Below, one piece after another: positions 12,875 to 25,023 of a stretch of 64,000 nucleotides of DNA. The DNA is from Cryptomeria japonica (Eukaryota > Streptophyta > Pinopsida > Cupressales > Cupressaceae): contig NC_081414.1 in assembly GCF_030272615.1 (NCBI RefSeq), positions 661,052,438-661,116,437 on the forward strand. Reading direction: 5' to 3'. Under the pieces are notes generated by a model. The model had not been told where the DNA came from. It made no database searches and saw only the letters and a program-made list of their open reading frames with translations. Numbering within the stretch: position 1 is the first letter of the stretch; each line of letters opens with the position of its first letter. The position numbers and the translations under genes are program-made.

Positions 12875-14633
12875 TTCTTAAAGACACTTGAGGAAGGTGA
12901 AGGTATAGGGTTTGCACTTGTGATGAAGCCCAAAGAAGAAGACAAGAAAGAGCAGCAATATTTGTCATTAGAGGTGCAATATTTGTTGAAGAAATTCAAA
13001 GGCATAGTAAGTGAAGGACAGCCAGCCACCTTACCTCCTAAAAGAACCATAAGCCATCAAATAGACTTCATTCCCGGAGCATCCTTTGCCTAATAAGGCA
13101 GCCTATAAAATGACTCCTCAACAAAACATTGAAATTGCCAAGCAAATCCAAGAGCTCTTAGACCAAGGTCTAATTAGGAAAGGTATTAGCCCTTGTGTTG
13201 TCCCTACCATGTTAGCACCAAAAAAAGGTGGTACTTGGAGGTTGTGTACTGATTCGAGAGCCATAAATAGGATCACCATCAGATATAGGTTCCCTATTCC
13301 TAGAATAGAAGACCTAATGGATTGTTTAGGGGAATCCAAGTACTTTACCAAGATTGACCTTAAGAGTGGCTATCATCAAATTAGGATTAAAAAGGGTGAT
13401 GAATGGAAAACTGCATTTAAGACTACTGAGGGTCTTTATGAGTGGCTTGTAATGCCATTTGGCTTATCCAATGCTCCAAGAACCTTCATGAGACTCATGA
13501 ATGAGGTGATGAAGGACTTCATAGGTAAATTTGTGGTAGTATATCTTGATGATATTCTCATTTTCAGTAAAGATAGGGCAGATCACATTAATCATTTGCA
13601 AGATGTATTACAAAGATTGTATGATGAAAAGCTAACCATGAATTTGGATAAGTGTGAGTTTGTCAAGAAGGACTTGGTTTACCTTGGGTTTGTGTTGTCT
13701 CAAGGAAACCTCAAGATGGATCCAAGCAAGGTTGAAGCCATTTTAAATTGGCCTACTCCTAAGACAGCAATAGAGGTGAGAAGCTTCCATGGACTAGCTC
13801 ACTACTACAGGAAGTTCATTAGGAAGTTCAGTGCTATATGTGCACCAATGCTAGACACCATTAGAGGTGGAGAAAAAGCAAAGTTTCAGTGGGGTGAAGC
13901 AGCAAACAAAGGTTTCAAAACCTTGAAGGAGAAGATAGCTACCCAACCAGTACTAGTGTTGCCTAGTTTTGAGAAACTTTTCATTGTAGAATGTTATGCA
14001 AGCAATGTTGCAGTAGGTGTTGTCCTAAGACAAGAAGAAAGACCGGTAGCTTTCCATAGTGAGAAGTTAAGTGATGCCAAGAGGAAGTACTCCTCTTATG
14101 ATCTTGAGTTGTATGCTTTAGTGCAGACATTGAGGAAGTGGAGACACTATCTCCTCCCTAAAGAATTTGTGGTCTATACGGACAACCAAGCCTTGAGTTT
14201 CCTAAACTCACAAGATAAACTCATTCATAAACACATGAAATTGGTGGAGTATATACAAGCCTATACATTCACCATTAAGCACAAGAAAGGGCAGTTAAAC
14301 CAAGTAGTTGATGCATTGAGTAGAAGACTTTTGATAGTCCAAGAAATCCAATTGAGAAGCATAGGTGTGGACAGTTTTAGAGACTTGTACCCGGAGGATG
14401 AAGACTTCTCAAATGCCTACAAGGTGTGTAAGGAGTACCAAAATCACTTCCATAGTGAGTATTCTGATTTTACCTTGCAAAATGAACTATTGTTCAAGGG
14501 TGGGCAGCTTTGTGTGCCTAGAGGCTCAAAGAGGGAAAACCTTATTCAAGAGAAGCATAATGGCAGCCTTAGTCGATATTTTGGAATAAGACTCAAGAGT
14601 TGGTTCAAAGATACTATTATTGGCCAAGGATGA
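12875..14633 (+). pseudogene. Reverse transcriptase and RNase H of the chromovirus (broken)
   Basis: This part copies element RNA into DNA and degrades the RNA strand. The connector from 12875 shares the gag frame until an extra T near 13085 shifts it; from 13086 an uninterrupted 515-codon frame follows. Reverse transcriptase motifs are clear: [22 protein letters not shown] and the catalytic YLDD at about 13542. The thumb reads RSFHGLAHYYRKF. RNase H begins at about 13980. Its first catalytic Asp is Tyr (CYAS, codon at 13995), whereas ELYALVQTLRKWRHYL and the YTDNQAL segment are kept. The frame ends after the integrase zinc-finger region has begun, because of a frameshift near 14580-14620. 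Confidence 0.92.
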
Positions 14634-15229
14634 ATCAAGATGTGAAGAAATATGTGGAGACTTGCATAGTTTGCCAAAAGGCCAAGGGTACTTCTACAAA
14701 TGCTAGTTTATACCAACCTCTTCCCATACCAAATAGACCTTGGGAATGCATTAGCATGGATTTTGTAGTAGGTTTACCAAGGACAAAGCAAGGATATGAC
14801 AGCATTTATGTCATTGTGGATAGATTTAGCAAAATGGCTCACTTTGTGTCTTGCAAGACTACTCATGATGCTTGCCAAATCGCTCAATTGTTCTTCAAAG
14901 AGGTGGTGAGGATACATGGTTTACCCATGAGAATTGTTTCAAATAGGGACTCAAAGTTCATGAGTCATTTTTGGAAGACATTATGGCAAAATCATGGCAC
15001 CAACCTTTCTTTTGGATCAGCCCTCCATCCTCAAACAGATGAGCAGACCAAAGTGGTGAATAGAAGCTTGGGAAACTTGTTAAGGTGCCTTACTAAGGAA
15101 TATGGTCAAACATGGGATCAAGTACTGTCACAATGTGAATATGCATATAATGACACCATAAATAGGACTACCGGCAAGAGCCCTTTTGAAGTGGTCTATG
15201 GTGTGCACCCAAGAGGCATTTGGAGTTGA
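14600..15229 (+). pseudogene. Integrase core of the chromovirus (catalytic Glu lost)
   Basis: Integrase inserts the DNA copy into the genome. Upstream, the HHCC finger starts in the previous frame (EKHNGSLSRYFGI, with the second His apparently Tyr) and continues here as CIVCQKAKG. The core holds the first Asp in SMDFVVGLP and the second in IVSNRDSKF. The third acidic residue is Lys (TKVVNRSLGN, codon at 15050). A frameshift near 15215 ends this frame. The enzyme would be inactive. Confidence 0.9.
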
Positions 15230-15834
15230 GAGACTTAAGAAGTACAGCAGCAAGAAGTGGATATGCAGAGGACTTTTCTCAATCAATGAAGGAAGTCCAT
15301 GAATCAGTTAAACAAGCATTGATGGAGAACACAAGCAAGCTCAAAAAAAAAGTTGATGAAAAGAGGAAGAACCTACAATTTCAAGTAGGAGATCTTGTCA
15401 TGGTGCACCTAAACAAAGCAAGGATACAGTAAGGAGTTCCAAACAAGTTACAAATGAGAAGGATAGGTCCATGTGCCATTCTAGCCAAGTATGGAGAAAA
15501 TGCCTACAAAGTGGATCTACCTAGTGACATCAGCTTGTCACCGGTTTTCAATATAGCAGATTTAGTTGCATACAAGGGACCAGTTCAAGGTTCAAATTGG
15601 AGTCACTCATAGGTTTCAGTTGATGTGAACAACCTTCAGTTACCAGCCAAACCAAATCCAAAGGCCGAGAAGGTGTTGAGTTCAAGGATCGCCAAGAGGG
15701 CAAGGCATCAAGTCTATTGGGAGCACCTAATCAAATGGTAGGGTATATATGATGCTAAAGATACATGGGTGATGGAGACAGAGTTTCAGAAGCTTGGAAT
15801 TGATCAGAATCTGATTCCCAAAGAGGTGACATGA
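15220..15834 (+). pseudogene. Integrase C-terminus and chromodomain-like tail
   Basis: This is the C-terminal part of integrase, with FQVGDLVMVHLNK at about 15390-15415 and IGPCAILAKYGENAYKVDLP after an in-frame stop at about 15430. The last 60 codons (about 15660-15834) read ARHQVYWEHLIKW, a stop, then GIYDAKDTWVMETEFQKLG. That pattern of aromatic residues and a central KW resembles the integrase chromodomain used by chromoviruses to target heterochromatin. Identification is by eye. Confidence 0.75.
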
Positions 15835-15854
15835 ACTTCTTTTGTTTGGGAGAA

Positions 15855-17477
15855 TGGTGCAGGAGCACCTAGGACTTAGGCAAATTAGCTTTCACAATTT
15901 TGGCTTGTACTGACCCTAGCCAATTCAGTAGTGAATAAGGACTCCAGGAGGGTCCAAGAGTTAGTATTTTGTGTCAATGTAGGCCTAGGTTGAGTTCATT
16001 CTTCTTAGGTTTGCATTTTTGTGTAAATAGTGAGTTTGAGTAGCCAATTGACCTTTTTGATGGTCAAAAGTGTCAAAACTTGGTATAAGCATTAGGGAGG
16101 GTTAAATAGGTTTTTAGGAAAGTTTTACAATTCATTTGTGATGACTTGGAATAGGTCTTGTAGGTTGGAAAGATGAAAAGTGCAAAAGTTGCAAAGCTGC
16201 AAAAAGTTGTCATGACAACTTTTGTCCTGAATTGGTTAGCGTTGGAGTTAGGGATTGTTTAATGCCCTAGGAAAACTCCACACATGGGAAACCTATATAT
16301 ACCCTCTCTTGCATGTTTACCAAGGCTGGAGGAGTGTGTGATGTAAGTTCAACAACTGAAACTACTCATTTTCAGTCTTGTTGGCAGCATTTTTGCTTGA
16401 TTTTACTTATTTTGTAATTGAATATGGATTGAATCCATTGATCCAACAATGGATTGAGTTACTCCTATGTGTTATTGAGTTTTTGGTTCAATTTAGAGTC
16501 TTTTAAATACTGTTCATTTTTTTTTTCTTGTTCAAGTTTGCAAACAGTCAGTTTTGGCTTGTAAATAGTAGTTTTCTTGTAAATATGGTTGCCCCATGAG
16601 TTCCACACATGTTGCCATCACGGCCAGTTGGGATATGGTAGGAAACCACTTGTACATTGTACACATGCAGGTTCAAGTTTTGGAGAGGATTTTAAGTATA
16701 ACTATCACCTTATTCTAGGCGAGTCCAGGAGCAACCCGGCTAGAGGAAATAAGGTGAAAATGAAGTGCTAAGTGCAGGGGTGTGTGCCAAATCACCATTT
16801 CAGAGTTTGGAGGGGTCCATGGAGTTGGGGCAGACTTTTCCATGCAGGGAGAAGCTTTTACAAATCCTTTTGATACCAAAACCCCAACTTTTTCATTCAC
16901 TGTCGATTAAAGGCCTTGCAAACCCTTCAAAACCCTCATTTTGGGGTTCATACGCTGTACGGTGAAACAAGGGGCCAAAACTACAAAAATCCTTTAGGGA
17001 TAGGTGTATCTTTGACTAAAATCCAAACTTATCTAGGGTTCCTTTCAATTTTTTTCCTTCAAGCCCTAGAAAACCGAATTTGGAGGCCTAATTAGGGCTA
17101 ATTCCTTGTAGCCCTTTCCTAGGCAAGATTTTGAAATCAGTAAGAAACCTAATGATTGCAAGCCACTAATGGACCCCAAATGCATAAAAAACATTTTAGT
17201 AGACACATCCACACCTCTGCAACATCTTACAATGATAGGAGGTCATTTTGACAACTTGAAGCCAAGAAGCCTTAATTGAGCACCTGAGAAGCATTGTGAA
17301 TTGGTAGGGTTCCTAGCGAAAACACTTGAAGTAAACACCTTAGAAAGAACAAGAATCAAGCCCTAGAAGAGATTGAGAAGGACTTGAAGGTCTAGAGAGA
17401 AACTAGGCCTGGTGAGTTGGTACAATTGAGTAACACCAGCTAGGTGAAGTGTTGAGAAACCTAGGTAAACCCCATCA
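15855..17477 (+). repeat. 3' LTR of the chromovirus
   Basis: A 1,623-bp LTR matching 9565-11159. A short purine run, GGGAGAA, precedes it at 15848-15854 as polypurine tract. It ends CCCCATCA and is followed by CTACA, matching the bases before the 5' LTR. The 28-bp segment around 17251-17280 is absent from the 5' LTR. Confidence 0.95.
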
Positions 17478-17557
17478 CTACAACTAAGTCATTGTCTGTA
17501 TCTTTGAAATTAGATTGTTAGGTCTTCATCGACATCATTTCGCATGATCACATATTG

Positions 17558-18190
17558 TTAATATAACCCACCATATAAATATGCAGTAGACTAAAGTAAT
17601 GCAATCCAATGGAAATAAAAATTTATAAAAATTATTTTTAATGAACTTTAAAAATCTTCTCCATGGTGGGGTCCACCTTGTCATATGTCTCAATTTTAGT
17701 TATGCCTTGTACGAATTTTGATCTGTCGGATCCTAGTCCTAGAAATGGACCTAAAAGTTGGTCCCACGTGTGAAAGGACATCCACAGCTCAGAGCTCAAC
17801 CAATTATAATTCATCGCTAAGGCTCTCGCGATACAATAGAAAGATGATGGTTGTCTAATTTCCTACAAAAGTGGCATATGGGCCCCATCAAGGATTATCC
17901 ACCATATTCAATGGACTAAATCAATGCGATCCGATGGAAATAAAAATTAAAAAAATTGATTTAATGAACTTTAAAAATCCTTACTCTGAGCTAGGGTCCA
18001 CCTTGACACTTGTCTCAATTTCGGTTACGCTTAGTACAAATTTTGTTTTTTCAAAACTTAGGACCGAAATTGGCCCTAAAGGTCAGTCCCGCAAGTGAAA
18101 GGACATCCATGGCTCATGGCTCAACCAATTATAATTCATCGCTAAGACTCTCGCGATACAATAGAAAGATTACAGTTGTCTAAGTTCCAT
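17558..18190. repeat. Tandem duplication, period about 323 bp
   Basis: Two adjacent units share the words AATGAACTTTAAAAATC (about 17640 and 17963), GTGAAAGGACATCCA, and CAACCAATTATAATTCATCG followed by CTCTCGCGATACAATAGAAAG. A third, partial unit appears around 18400-18510. The units are clearly diverged. Confidence 0.85.
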
Positions 18191-18265
18191 AATTATAAAG
18201 TTATGATGACAATGCAAACTTGGACTAATAAACGAGCTTTCATAATTATAAAGTTGTGATATTAT

Positions 18266-18369
18266 AACCTTGCGGTAGACGATAAAAATATTTTTTTTAA
18301 AACCTTGTGGTAGATGATAAAAATATTTTTTTAAAAACCTTGCGGTAGACGATAAAAATATTAAAAAAA
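18266..18369. repeat. Short tandem array, three units of about 35 bp
   Basis: Three units of AACCTTGCGGTAGACGATAA followed by AAATATT and a T/A-run lie head to tail. A related, diverged unit is found near 18575-18625. Confidence 0.85.
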
Positions 18370-19491
18370 AGCATACTACATAGTAATTGACAAATTATGT
18401 AATATAACCCACCATATGAATATTATAATTCATTACTAGGGCTCTCACGATACAATAGAAAGATGAAAATTGTCTAAGTTCCTACAGATGTGGCATATGG
18501 ATCCCACCGAGGATGATGATGCACACTTGGACTAATAGATTAGCTTTAATAATTATAAAGTTGCGATATAAAAACTTAAAACCTTGCGATAGATGAAATT
18601 ATCATCATGATAAAAATATTAAAAAATAAAAGCATATTAATTCACAAATTGTGTAATATTAATCCACCTTATTAGCCATAGTATTTACCCTCAGTGTATA
18701 GACCACGTGCAAAAAATATTCACTTAAGTGATGGCCTTTGGCCTTTTGTTTCCCTTGAAAGGTCTTGTTAGGCGGTTTATAGGTGTTGCAGGACAGTGGG
18801 GGCTTATGTTTTATGCCTCCCCCCCATCACCCAACAAAGTTCATTTTGCACTTAAGAAAGTGTCACAAGGTAGCGAGATATATACTAGCAAGTAAGAAAT
18901 CATACCCTGCACAGTCTCTTCATCATGCAGTTATGTCTTGCAAGGTAGTGGGATGTCTATGTTGCTCAGTAAAATTAGCCTTTACAAAGATTCTCCCAAA
19001 CTACCAGTCTCCATTATGTTCAATGATATTAGGGAATTAGTGTAATTTATGGGAAAGATTAATGTATACACGATGCACATCAGTATCACAAAAACTGAAA
19101 AAATTATGTTAAACATTTACAATTTAAATTATGCAATGAAAGGTGGAAAACTTGAAAATTGCAATTGCATGTCAACATTCATTTATATAGTAAAAAAGTA
19201 TAAAATATCATCAATTAGACAATTACAGTTTTCATTTTGTAATAGCCCATGGGATTCAATATGAATTGAAGTAAAAACTATAAATACCTAGAAAAAATTG
19301 TTTTGTCAATCGTCAGTGCCAGCCAATTTGAAATGCCAATCAAAATCCGACTCCTATTTTGTAGTTTCTTCTACATCCTCTAAATCATCTTGTTGCATCT
19401 GCGTACCTCCGCTTAAAATAAAAACATCACTATCATTTGATCAGCCACTATTGATTTCTCCAACAGAAATACTACCAGCCTTTGAAGTGTT

Positions 19492-20133
19492 TCACAACCC
19501 TCTCCTCTCACAAATGGACTTCCGAATTGTTAGTTCCCTTTCATAAGGAAAACTCTCATCATCATACTTACTTGTATACACCCTCAAACAATTTTCCAAA
19601 TTCTTGTCTAGTTTGTTTCTTGTCTTTGATTTCAATAACCCCAATGCACTGAAAGCTCTCTCATCCTCAACAAATCCCAATATCATGGTTTGGCATAAAT
19701 TAGAAAGTTTGACAAATTTTGATAGTGCAACAGACAATACTGGGTTTTGAGTTATTTTTTGTCAAATCGTTGTTATTGATCTCGGTCAGTGGGGAATTTA
19801 CAATGCCTTAGCCTAATCCATCATTGTTGTTGAATATTCGGATGATTGGTGTGAGAGCTTATTTTTATCTAAAATTTCATCTATTTCTATTTCCTTTTCA
19901 TCAAGATTGCATATGGTTTTCTTACAAAAATGATCAATCAAGCACTGTAACTTGTTAAAATAATCCCTTCTACTAAAACTGAGCCAATAATTGTGATACA
20001 CAATAGACATGGAGCCTAATAATTCATCTCGAAGGAATCAACTTACAATCTCATCTAAAACCTCCTTCGTGATACTCTTTAAAGTATCTTTTATAGTACT
20101 AACTATTTCGTTAAAAGCTTCCCTGATAACAAG
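19492..20133 (-). pseudogene. hAT transposase C-terminal remnant
   Basis: On the minus strand one frame with three or more stops encodes, in order, VSTIKDTLKSITKEVLDEIV, FLRDELLGSMSIVYHNYWL and, nearest the left end, CQTMILGFVEDERAFSALGL followed by KSKTRNKLDKNLENCL. The last part is the hAT C-terminal dimerisation region, with its Glu-Arg-Ala/Val-Phe-Ser core. The transposase would cut and paste its own element; this copy is dead. The N-terminal half is missing because a copia LTR begins exactly at 20134. No terminal inverted repeats were identified. Confidence 0.72.
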
Positions 20134-21277
20134 TGTTGGAATCAAGGGAACACTGAGAGGGGGGGTGAATCAGTGTTCAAGAAATTTAACCTAAATAACC
20201 TGATCTTACAACCACTTTATGCAAATGAAGAAAAGTAAGTGCAAAAACACAAAGCCAAGATCATCAACACCACAACACCAATATTTTTACGTGGAAACCG
20301 GGTTAAGGGAAAAACCATGGTGGGATTGAGAGCCACAATATTATAATACTATGATCAAGAGTATAATAATATTACAAAGGGGAATGCACATGCATTCAGG
20401 CACATATCCTAGAGCTCACTGCTCAATTACATTAGAGAGGGCTACAACCCATGGAGGACTCACTATCCTACAAAGGATTACAAATGATAACTGATTGAAT
20501 GAACTTATGGATAGCATCTACAAATGCCAAAATACAGTTCTGATTAAGCAAAAATTTTCTTCTGCCACTATTCTAACACTCTGTTGTATTCTACTCTACT
20601 TTGTCACATACTGGATCACAAATCTCTCAACTGTGCATGTGAATCTGCACACAATTTCTCATACATGCTTCCTCCATCACCATTAACACACCAAACGATC
20701 ATATCAATTGAACTAATATACTTGCATCATCAAATTAGATTAATTCCATGTCGGCCTAAAAACTGCATAACATGCAACATGAAACGTGTTACCAAAGTTG
20801 GCTCAATCCAATCCAAAAACAACTAAGAGGACCAAAATAAGATGTCCATAGGCTTCCCATATGTTGGCTTGTCGACCTTAAACACACAAACAACCATCAA
20901 AATTACTCTACAAGATTCACACAATGAATCTTCACATGCTACTGCACCAAAACACAGCTCTACCAGAAAAACCATCTACTAGATCTTCTAACCAGCACCA
21001 AACTTAACACCAGAGGCCACAAACCTGGAATAAGGTAAATTTCATATCCACAATACATCTCCTAGATCTGCAAACCAAAATTCTCAACAAAAATAATCTG
21101 CTGACCACCAAACTGTACACTCTGCCAAATACAATGTTCTTCTTTCCGGACCTCACTGGACCTCAATCAATCTTTCAAAATGAATGAACCATGAATTGTG
21201 GATTGGATGTCTAACTGAAGTTTCTAGTTGCCATCAATGACAACATTAGATCATCAATGTAGTGTCTCTTGCCAACA
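20134..21277 (-). repeat. Ty1/copia LTR, reverse orientation, inserted in hAT remnant
   Basis: The LTR runs from TGTTGG to CCAACA, 1,144 bp, with the 7-base G-tract and GTGAATCAGTG near its left end. The right end abuts ATCTCCCCCTTTGGC, so this is the 3' LTR of an element read on the minus strand. The bases before it are ACAAG; the matching duplication is not seen because the rest of the element is missing. Confidence 0.88.
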
Positions 21278-21436
21278 ATCTCCCCCTTTGGCATTGATAG
21301 CAACACTTAGTGAAAAATGACTAAGTGTCGAACCAAAACCAAAAACAAAAACAAACTGTCAGACTAAAAAGAATCAAGAATCTCCCCCCAAGATCAAAAT
21401 TTTGCACTCATCTATTCTCCCCCTGTAGCATTATAA
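21278..21436 (-). mobile_element. 3' end of the copia element (polypurine tract and untranslated region), truncated
   Basis: The complement of a polypurine tract lies at 21278-21290, and further C-runs (TCTCCCCCC, TCTCCCCCTG) lie near 21380-21425, as in the 3' regions of the other copia copies. Similarity stops near 21436, where TGTACACCCTTAATTGGG begins. That word may be the start of another LTR. Confidence 0.6.
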
Positions 21437-24400
21437 ATTGTACACCCTTAATTGGGTGGTACAATTCCACGCTTAAGTTAGCACCCGCATTAGTGTGTTT
21501 GCATCTTGCATTTCAAATTTCCTTTAAGTATTTATTTAATTAATTTAATTAAATCTAAAGTCTTCTTTTATCCCTCTACACATCATCAAATTGGGCCCTT
21601 TACCCTAAGTGTGCGCCTTTTTATTTTATTCTCCCAATTAATCATTTCATCAAATACCCTAATTATGTCCTATTTCGACCTTCAAGGCTCGATTTCACAT
21701 ATCTAGACATCTCAAATTTTTACAAACTCTTGGAATTTGCTTTAAAATCATAATATCTTGCTTCCTCCAAAATTTGGCGAAAAGTTGGTCAGACCATGTT
21801 GGTACCAACATGGTCTCGACTTTTTCTCCCTGAATTTTGGGAGAATGTTTTGGCAGTATTTTAATATTCAAATCCAAGAGATTGTCAAAAAATATCATTT
21901 ATAAGTCGGCCTATGACTCGAAACAAAATTTAGGGTTCCTTCCTTTATTCCTACTAGTTCACATGTGACTTTTTGTGATGCACTTAAAAGACTAATATAA
22001 ATAATAACAGGTACTTTGGGAGGGTCACATGAAAATATGAACTAAGACTAGATGAATCAACTATATTAAAAATTCATATGGAAGGATCAACACCATTAGT
22101 TATGAAGTGCTTGTTTATTTGTTCATGTCTCACTAACAAGTTATTTATAAAAGATAGCATAAAATGACAAAAGAGACATTACTACATCCACTCATACTAA
22201 ATGACTATCAAAGATATTATAAGGAAGAGTTATAATGGAATTATGAAATATCAACACTTATAATGGATGATCTAGGAAAGGACAAGTCTACACCATCTCT
22301 TATAACATTGTGAAACAAACCCCATTAAGACTATTCTTCATATATATACCTAATCTTCCATGAAATCAAATTATTTATTTTGTGCATATCCAGCTATCAT
22401 TGTAGTCTTAATCTATTTGACTTGAATTCTTTCAAACAGTTCACTTCCCTTTGCATTTTGAAAAATAAAATAAAATGTAGATTTAATGTTTGCACTAATG
22501 AAGCATTTCCATAAAAAGCTTTTACATGTTTATTCATAAAGTACATATGACTCTCTATGACGTGTCTAACTTATAGATTAAAAAATCATGCTTTCACATG
22601 GCACATTAAGAGTTACATCTCTTTGCTTCCAAGTGAGTCATTTTTTTCCAAAGATATCATATTTGGTCAATCTTGAAGTGTTAAAAGTGTCCATGTAAGG
22701 GTTAGAGTCATTTATGTCAAAAATACAAAAATACAAAAAGTGTAAAAATGAAATCCATTGGTCATGAGGTGGTTAGAGTAGTTATAAAAGAGTTGTAAAT
22801 GGTTTATAAAACCATGTTTAGTCGAAATCAAGAGGGTAGATCAGTTTGGAGGGGATTTGACAAAGATTATCCATCAAACCCTCAATCTGTCATGAGTTTT
22901 TAAGGAATCTGTGGCTATGATAGGTCCATGGAGGATCCCATTTGGTGTAATTTTTATATGTAGAAGTTATTTAATGATAGATTAATGAAATATATTTCAG
23001 ATGAATCATTTCTTATGCATTTTTGTGGAGTATTTGGCAAGATATGTTTATCTTTACAATAATTGTCAAAACCTACCAAAGGTTACCTGGTTTTGGGAAA
23101 ATGATCATAACTTTTGATTTAACCGTTGGATCTGGCTCAAATTTTGAGAGGAATTGTGTAACTTAGTATTATAAATTATGACCGAAGAGATTGTATTTAA
23201 GATCAATATTGTAAATTTTATTGATGACTGTTTGTTACAGTTCATGGTGAAAGGCAGATTGGTGAAGGCAATAACAGTCCAGTTGCAACATTTGGTGTGG
23301 TCACATGAGGAATAGTAATGAAGAAAAGATATATTTTTTGGAAAGGTATTTTAATCTTCTTTCCATTTATTTTTGTCTTACTTAATTTGGTTAAGAATTG
23401 AATTTTGTGTGGTTATTTTGGTGAAAATAGTTTTTAAAGGTTGAAACCCTGAACTAGGGTATTCCATGGCAATAAAGAATTTGTTCTCTCATGTTATGGT
23501 GAATATTATGATCTGAAATCTTTAATGAAGGTTTTTAGGGATGTAATATAACCTTTGAAATTGGTTTGGAGTTGAGAAGAAGGCCCATAACAATGCACTA
23601 TCAATATTAAAGAATAGTTACCCTTTCACAAAAGACACATCATTTAGATTTTGTATAGAGTTTTGATCTATTAAAGAGAACACATTTCTTAAAAAAAAGT
23701 ATAAAATCAATAAGATTGATTGATACGTTTGAAAAAAAAAACTATTTGATATATGGTAAATTCAATAATGGTTGTATTTATGTATTTATTTCCAGATGGT
23801 GTAATTCATTCTATGAGAATTTTCTTAATTGATTTAATGTCAAAAATCAATCATGTAAATATATTTTAATAAGAGAAGAAATTATGGGATGGATTTTTCT
23901 AAGGTTATTAGAATTTTTATCATGGAGATATAGTTAGATACATTATTGAATTGTATATATGCACTTGAGATCCTCTAGTCTTGTTAAAAAATATTCATAA
24001 TTAACTAATATCATTTAAGTACCTAATAAGGTAAAAACAAAATGCATTCTAATATTTCAAATGAATATGCACCTTTCACAACTCTTTAAAAGTATATGTT
24101 AAATTAATATGATGATACATGTAATTCAAAAAATAATTCAACATTTCCAAAATTGATGGAGGAAAGTAATAATTTAAATAAAACATTTGTCTAATAGTCT
24201 CAAATAAAAAAAAAATCCTGGAAAAAAAAATTTACCTCTTGAAGTGCAATCCTAAACATGCTAACCCCCTTTTTTTTTGGGGGGGGGGGAGGAAATCTCC
24301 TTATAATCATGCCACAGAACTAATACAATATATGATGCATCTAATCCTCAAAAAAAATAGAAATGAACAATTATGTCACTTACTCATATTTGCCACATGG

Positions 24401-24490
24401 ATTCTAGGAATTTTCATAAAGAGATTTTTCATCCAGTTCAACTTATTTTTTTTAATATAACCTATAAAAATGATTAGTATAGCCTAACCT
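21437..24490. other. Gene-free AT-rich stretch
   Basis: No coding region or complete repeat is recognised. The left part may be an LTR fragment beginning TGTACACC. Near 24270 there is a T-run followed by an 11-base G-run. The last bases before 24491 should be the leader of the reverse copia element whose primer site is at 24491. Confidence 0.5.
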
Positions 24491-24502
24491 GCTCTGATAC
24501 CA
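24491..24502 (-). other. Primer-binding site, reverse orientation
   Basis: GCTCTGATACCA is the exact complement of TGGTATCAGAGC and directly touches the LTR at 24503. It shows that the adjacent LTR is a 5' LTR read on the minus strand. Confidence 0.9.
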
Positions 24503-25023
24503 TGTTAGAAATTAGGATCTAAGGATACTAATCATTATAAACAAGATTATAAAGTAAATGAAATATGAAACATACATGCAAAATGTACACATTACACAAG
24601 ATATACATGGGGAAAACCCTTTCGGGTAAAAAACCCCATAAAGCATCATTTAATTAAAACACTTACAAATATAGTCTATAATAAAATAGACATGAACCTG
24701 GGGACACTCCTCCAATACTTCCACATGGCCAATAATACCTCATATGAATAGTGATACAACTCACCATAAAGCTCCAAATTCACACACCTCTCAAATGAGA
24801 GAGAACCTCCTTAAATATAGGAGGAAGGGTGACTTCACTAGTCACACCTTTTCAATAACCCACACTCATAAATAATTAATAATCTAATAGTTATTAGATT
24901 ATAATTATTTTAAATGGGATATGCTTATAAAGCATATAATATATAAGGTTGTATAACCTTATAAAAGAACATTATATATAAATGTTATAAGGATGTGATC
25001 CCTAATAACATTATGTTCTAACA
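24503..25023 (-). repeat. Copia-type 5' LTR, 521 bp, reverse orientation
   Basis: It runs from TGTTAGAA to TTCTAACA, an 8-bp perfect terminal inverted repeat. It has GGGGAAAACCC and GGGTAAAAAACCCC near the PBS-proximal end, like other copia LTRs here. This is a different, shorter family from the LTRs at 3541, 20134, 28447 and 51319. The internal region should extend to lower coordinates, but no gag-pol was recognised there and no second LTR was found. Confidence 0.85.

Larger units (their letters stand above)
9565..17477 (+). mobile_element. Ty3/gypsy chromovirus, full length but inactive
   Basis: The element has both LTRs (9565-11159 and 15855-17477), each starting TG(A/G)TGCAGG and ending CCCCATCA. 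The 5-bp target duplication CTACA is present at 9560-9564 and 17478-17482. The order is primer-binding site, gag with zinc knuckle, protease, reverse transcriptase, RNase H, integrase and a chromodomain-like tail, which is the plan of plant chromoviruses. Gag-pol is broken by stops and frameshifts, and several catalytic residues are replaced. By hand, the first 265 bp of the LTRs differ at about 14 positions. The 3' LTR also carries a 28-bp segment near 17251 that the 5' LTR lacks. I do not assign a clade (Tekay, Reina, CRM or other). Confidence 0.95.
17483..19491. other. Gene-free stretch with tandem repeats
   Basis: No coding region is supported. The left part holds a pair of long tandem units and a short array (listed separately). 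The part from about 18720 to 19491 shows no recognisable feature. Confidence 0.6.

Noticed and set aside
20134-21277. Solo LTR
   Set aside because: The right end is followed by a polypurine tract complement and copia 3' sequence, not by a copy of the left flanking ACAAG, so it is one end of a truncated element.
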